NCBI GenBank assembly: GCA_945910005.1
Contig: OX246749.1
Location: 23,545,097 to 23,609,096, forward strand
Length of the DNA: 64,000 nt
Reading direction: 5' to 3'
From: Isoperla grammatica
Taxonomy: Eukaryota > Arthropoda > Insecta > Plecoptera > Perlodidae
A program made the translations under genes and the position numbers. This document shows, in pieces, positions 63,944 to 64,000 of this stretch. The notes below the pieces were generated by a model. The model saw only the letters and a list, made by a program, of their open reading frames with translations, was not told the origin of the DNA and ran no database searches. Within the stretch, counting starts at the first letter, position 1. Every line of letters starts with the position of its first letter.

Positions 63944-64000
63944 CGCGGTGCCGTCTAGCATACAAGGCCGCGGTGCCGTCTAGCATACAGGGCCGTGGTG
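63944..64000. repeat. 25-bp minisatellite, block 3 (cut by window end)
   Basis: The same unit resumes directly after the R1-like element and runs out of the window, so the array is longer than seen here. Confidence 0.95.

Overview
The window reads as a repeat-rich intergenic block of a marine-type invertebrate animal genome. No host protein-coding gene can be recognised with confidence. The evidence is the mix of element classes (R1-, Jockey/CR1- and I-group non-LTR retrotransposons, Ty3/gypsy, Penelope-like, hAT, Merlin, Kolobok-like and pogo/Tigger-like elements, tRNA-derived SINEs), AT-rich spacer DNA, frequent GGCCTA words and many long poly-G/poly-C tracts. The sequence alone does not settle the species; an echinoderm, hemichordate, mollusc or crustacean would all fit.

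Layout. 1-9.2 kb: AT-rich spacer holding a full-length non-LTR element (1576-5640) with an open 1265-codon endonuclease-RT-RNase H frame and a 12-bp target-site duplication (TSD). 9.2-12.3 kb: a hAT transposase pseudogene split by about 1.9 kb that carries ten copies of a 148-bp satellite and a near-perfect 303-bp hairpin. 12.5-25.6 kb: a nest of insertions at least five levels deep. A decayed DDE transposase is broken by a hAT element (itself holding a Jockey-like fragment) and joined to a non-LTR fragment. That fragment is broken by a 9.1-kb element containing a second hAT element (with a MITE, a SINE and an inverted Penelope-like dimer) and a Kolobok-like element that carries a THAP domain and a P2X7-C-terminal-like reading frame. 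Most nesting steps are proven by matching TSDs.

26.2-38.7 kb: a very young Ty3/gypsy element with two 963-bp LTRs that look identical, an open pol, and gag joined to pol by an apparent -1 frameshift site. About 5.9 kb of foreign DNA sits between the primer-binding side and the main gag frame. 38.9-51 kb: MITEs and SINEs (Tigger-like, three of the TAGGGATGAC hAT family and one related, a two-copy retroposon with 13-bp TSDs, a 659-bp MITE), a Merlin pseudogene and a second THAP exon.

52.6-58.5 kb: an element with about 250-bp terminal inverted repeats that surrounds an open PHD-endonuclease-RT non-LTR frame. 58.8-64 kb: a 25-bp minisatellite (more than 90 copies) interrupted twice, at nearly the same phase, by R1-clade non-LTR sequences sharing a 3' motif. 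This looks like a retrotransposon that targets the minisatellite and is the most novel signal in the window.

There is no operon-like cooperation between genes. The biology here is of selfish elements inserting into each other and of possible targeting and cargo carriage.
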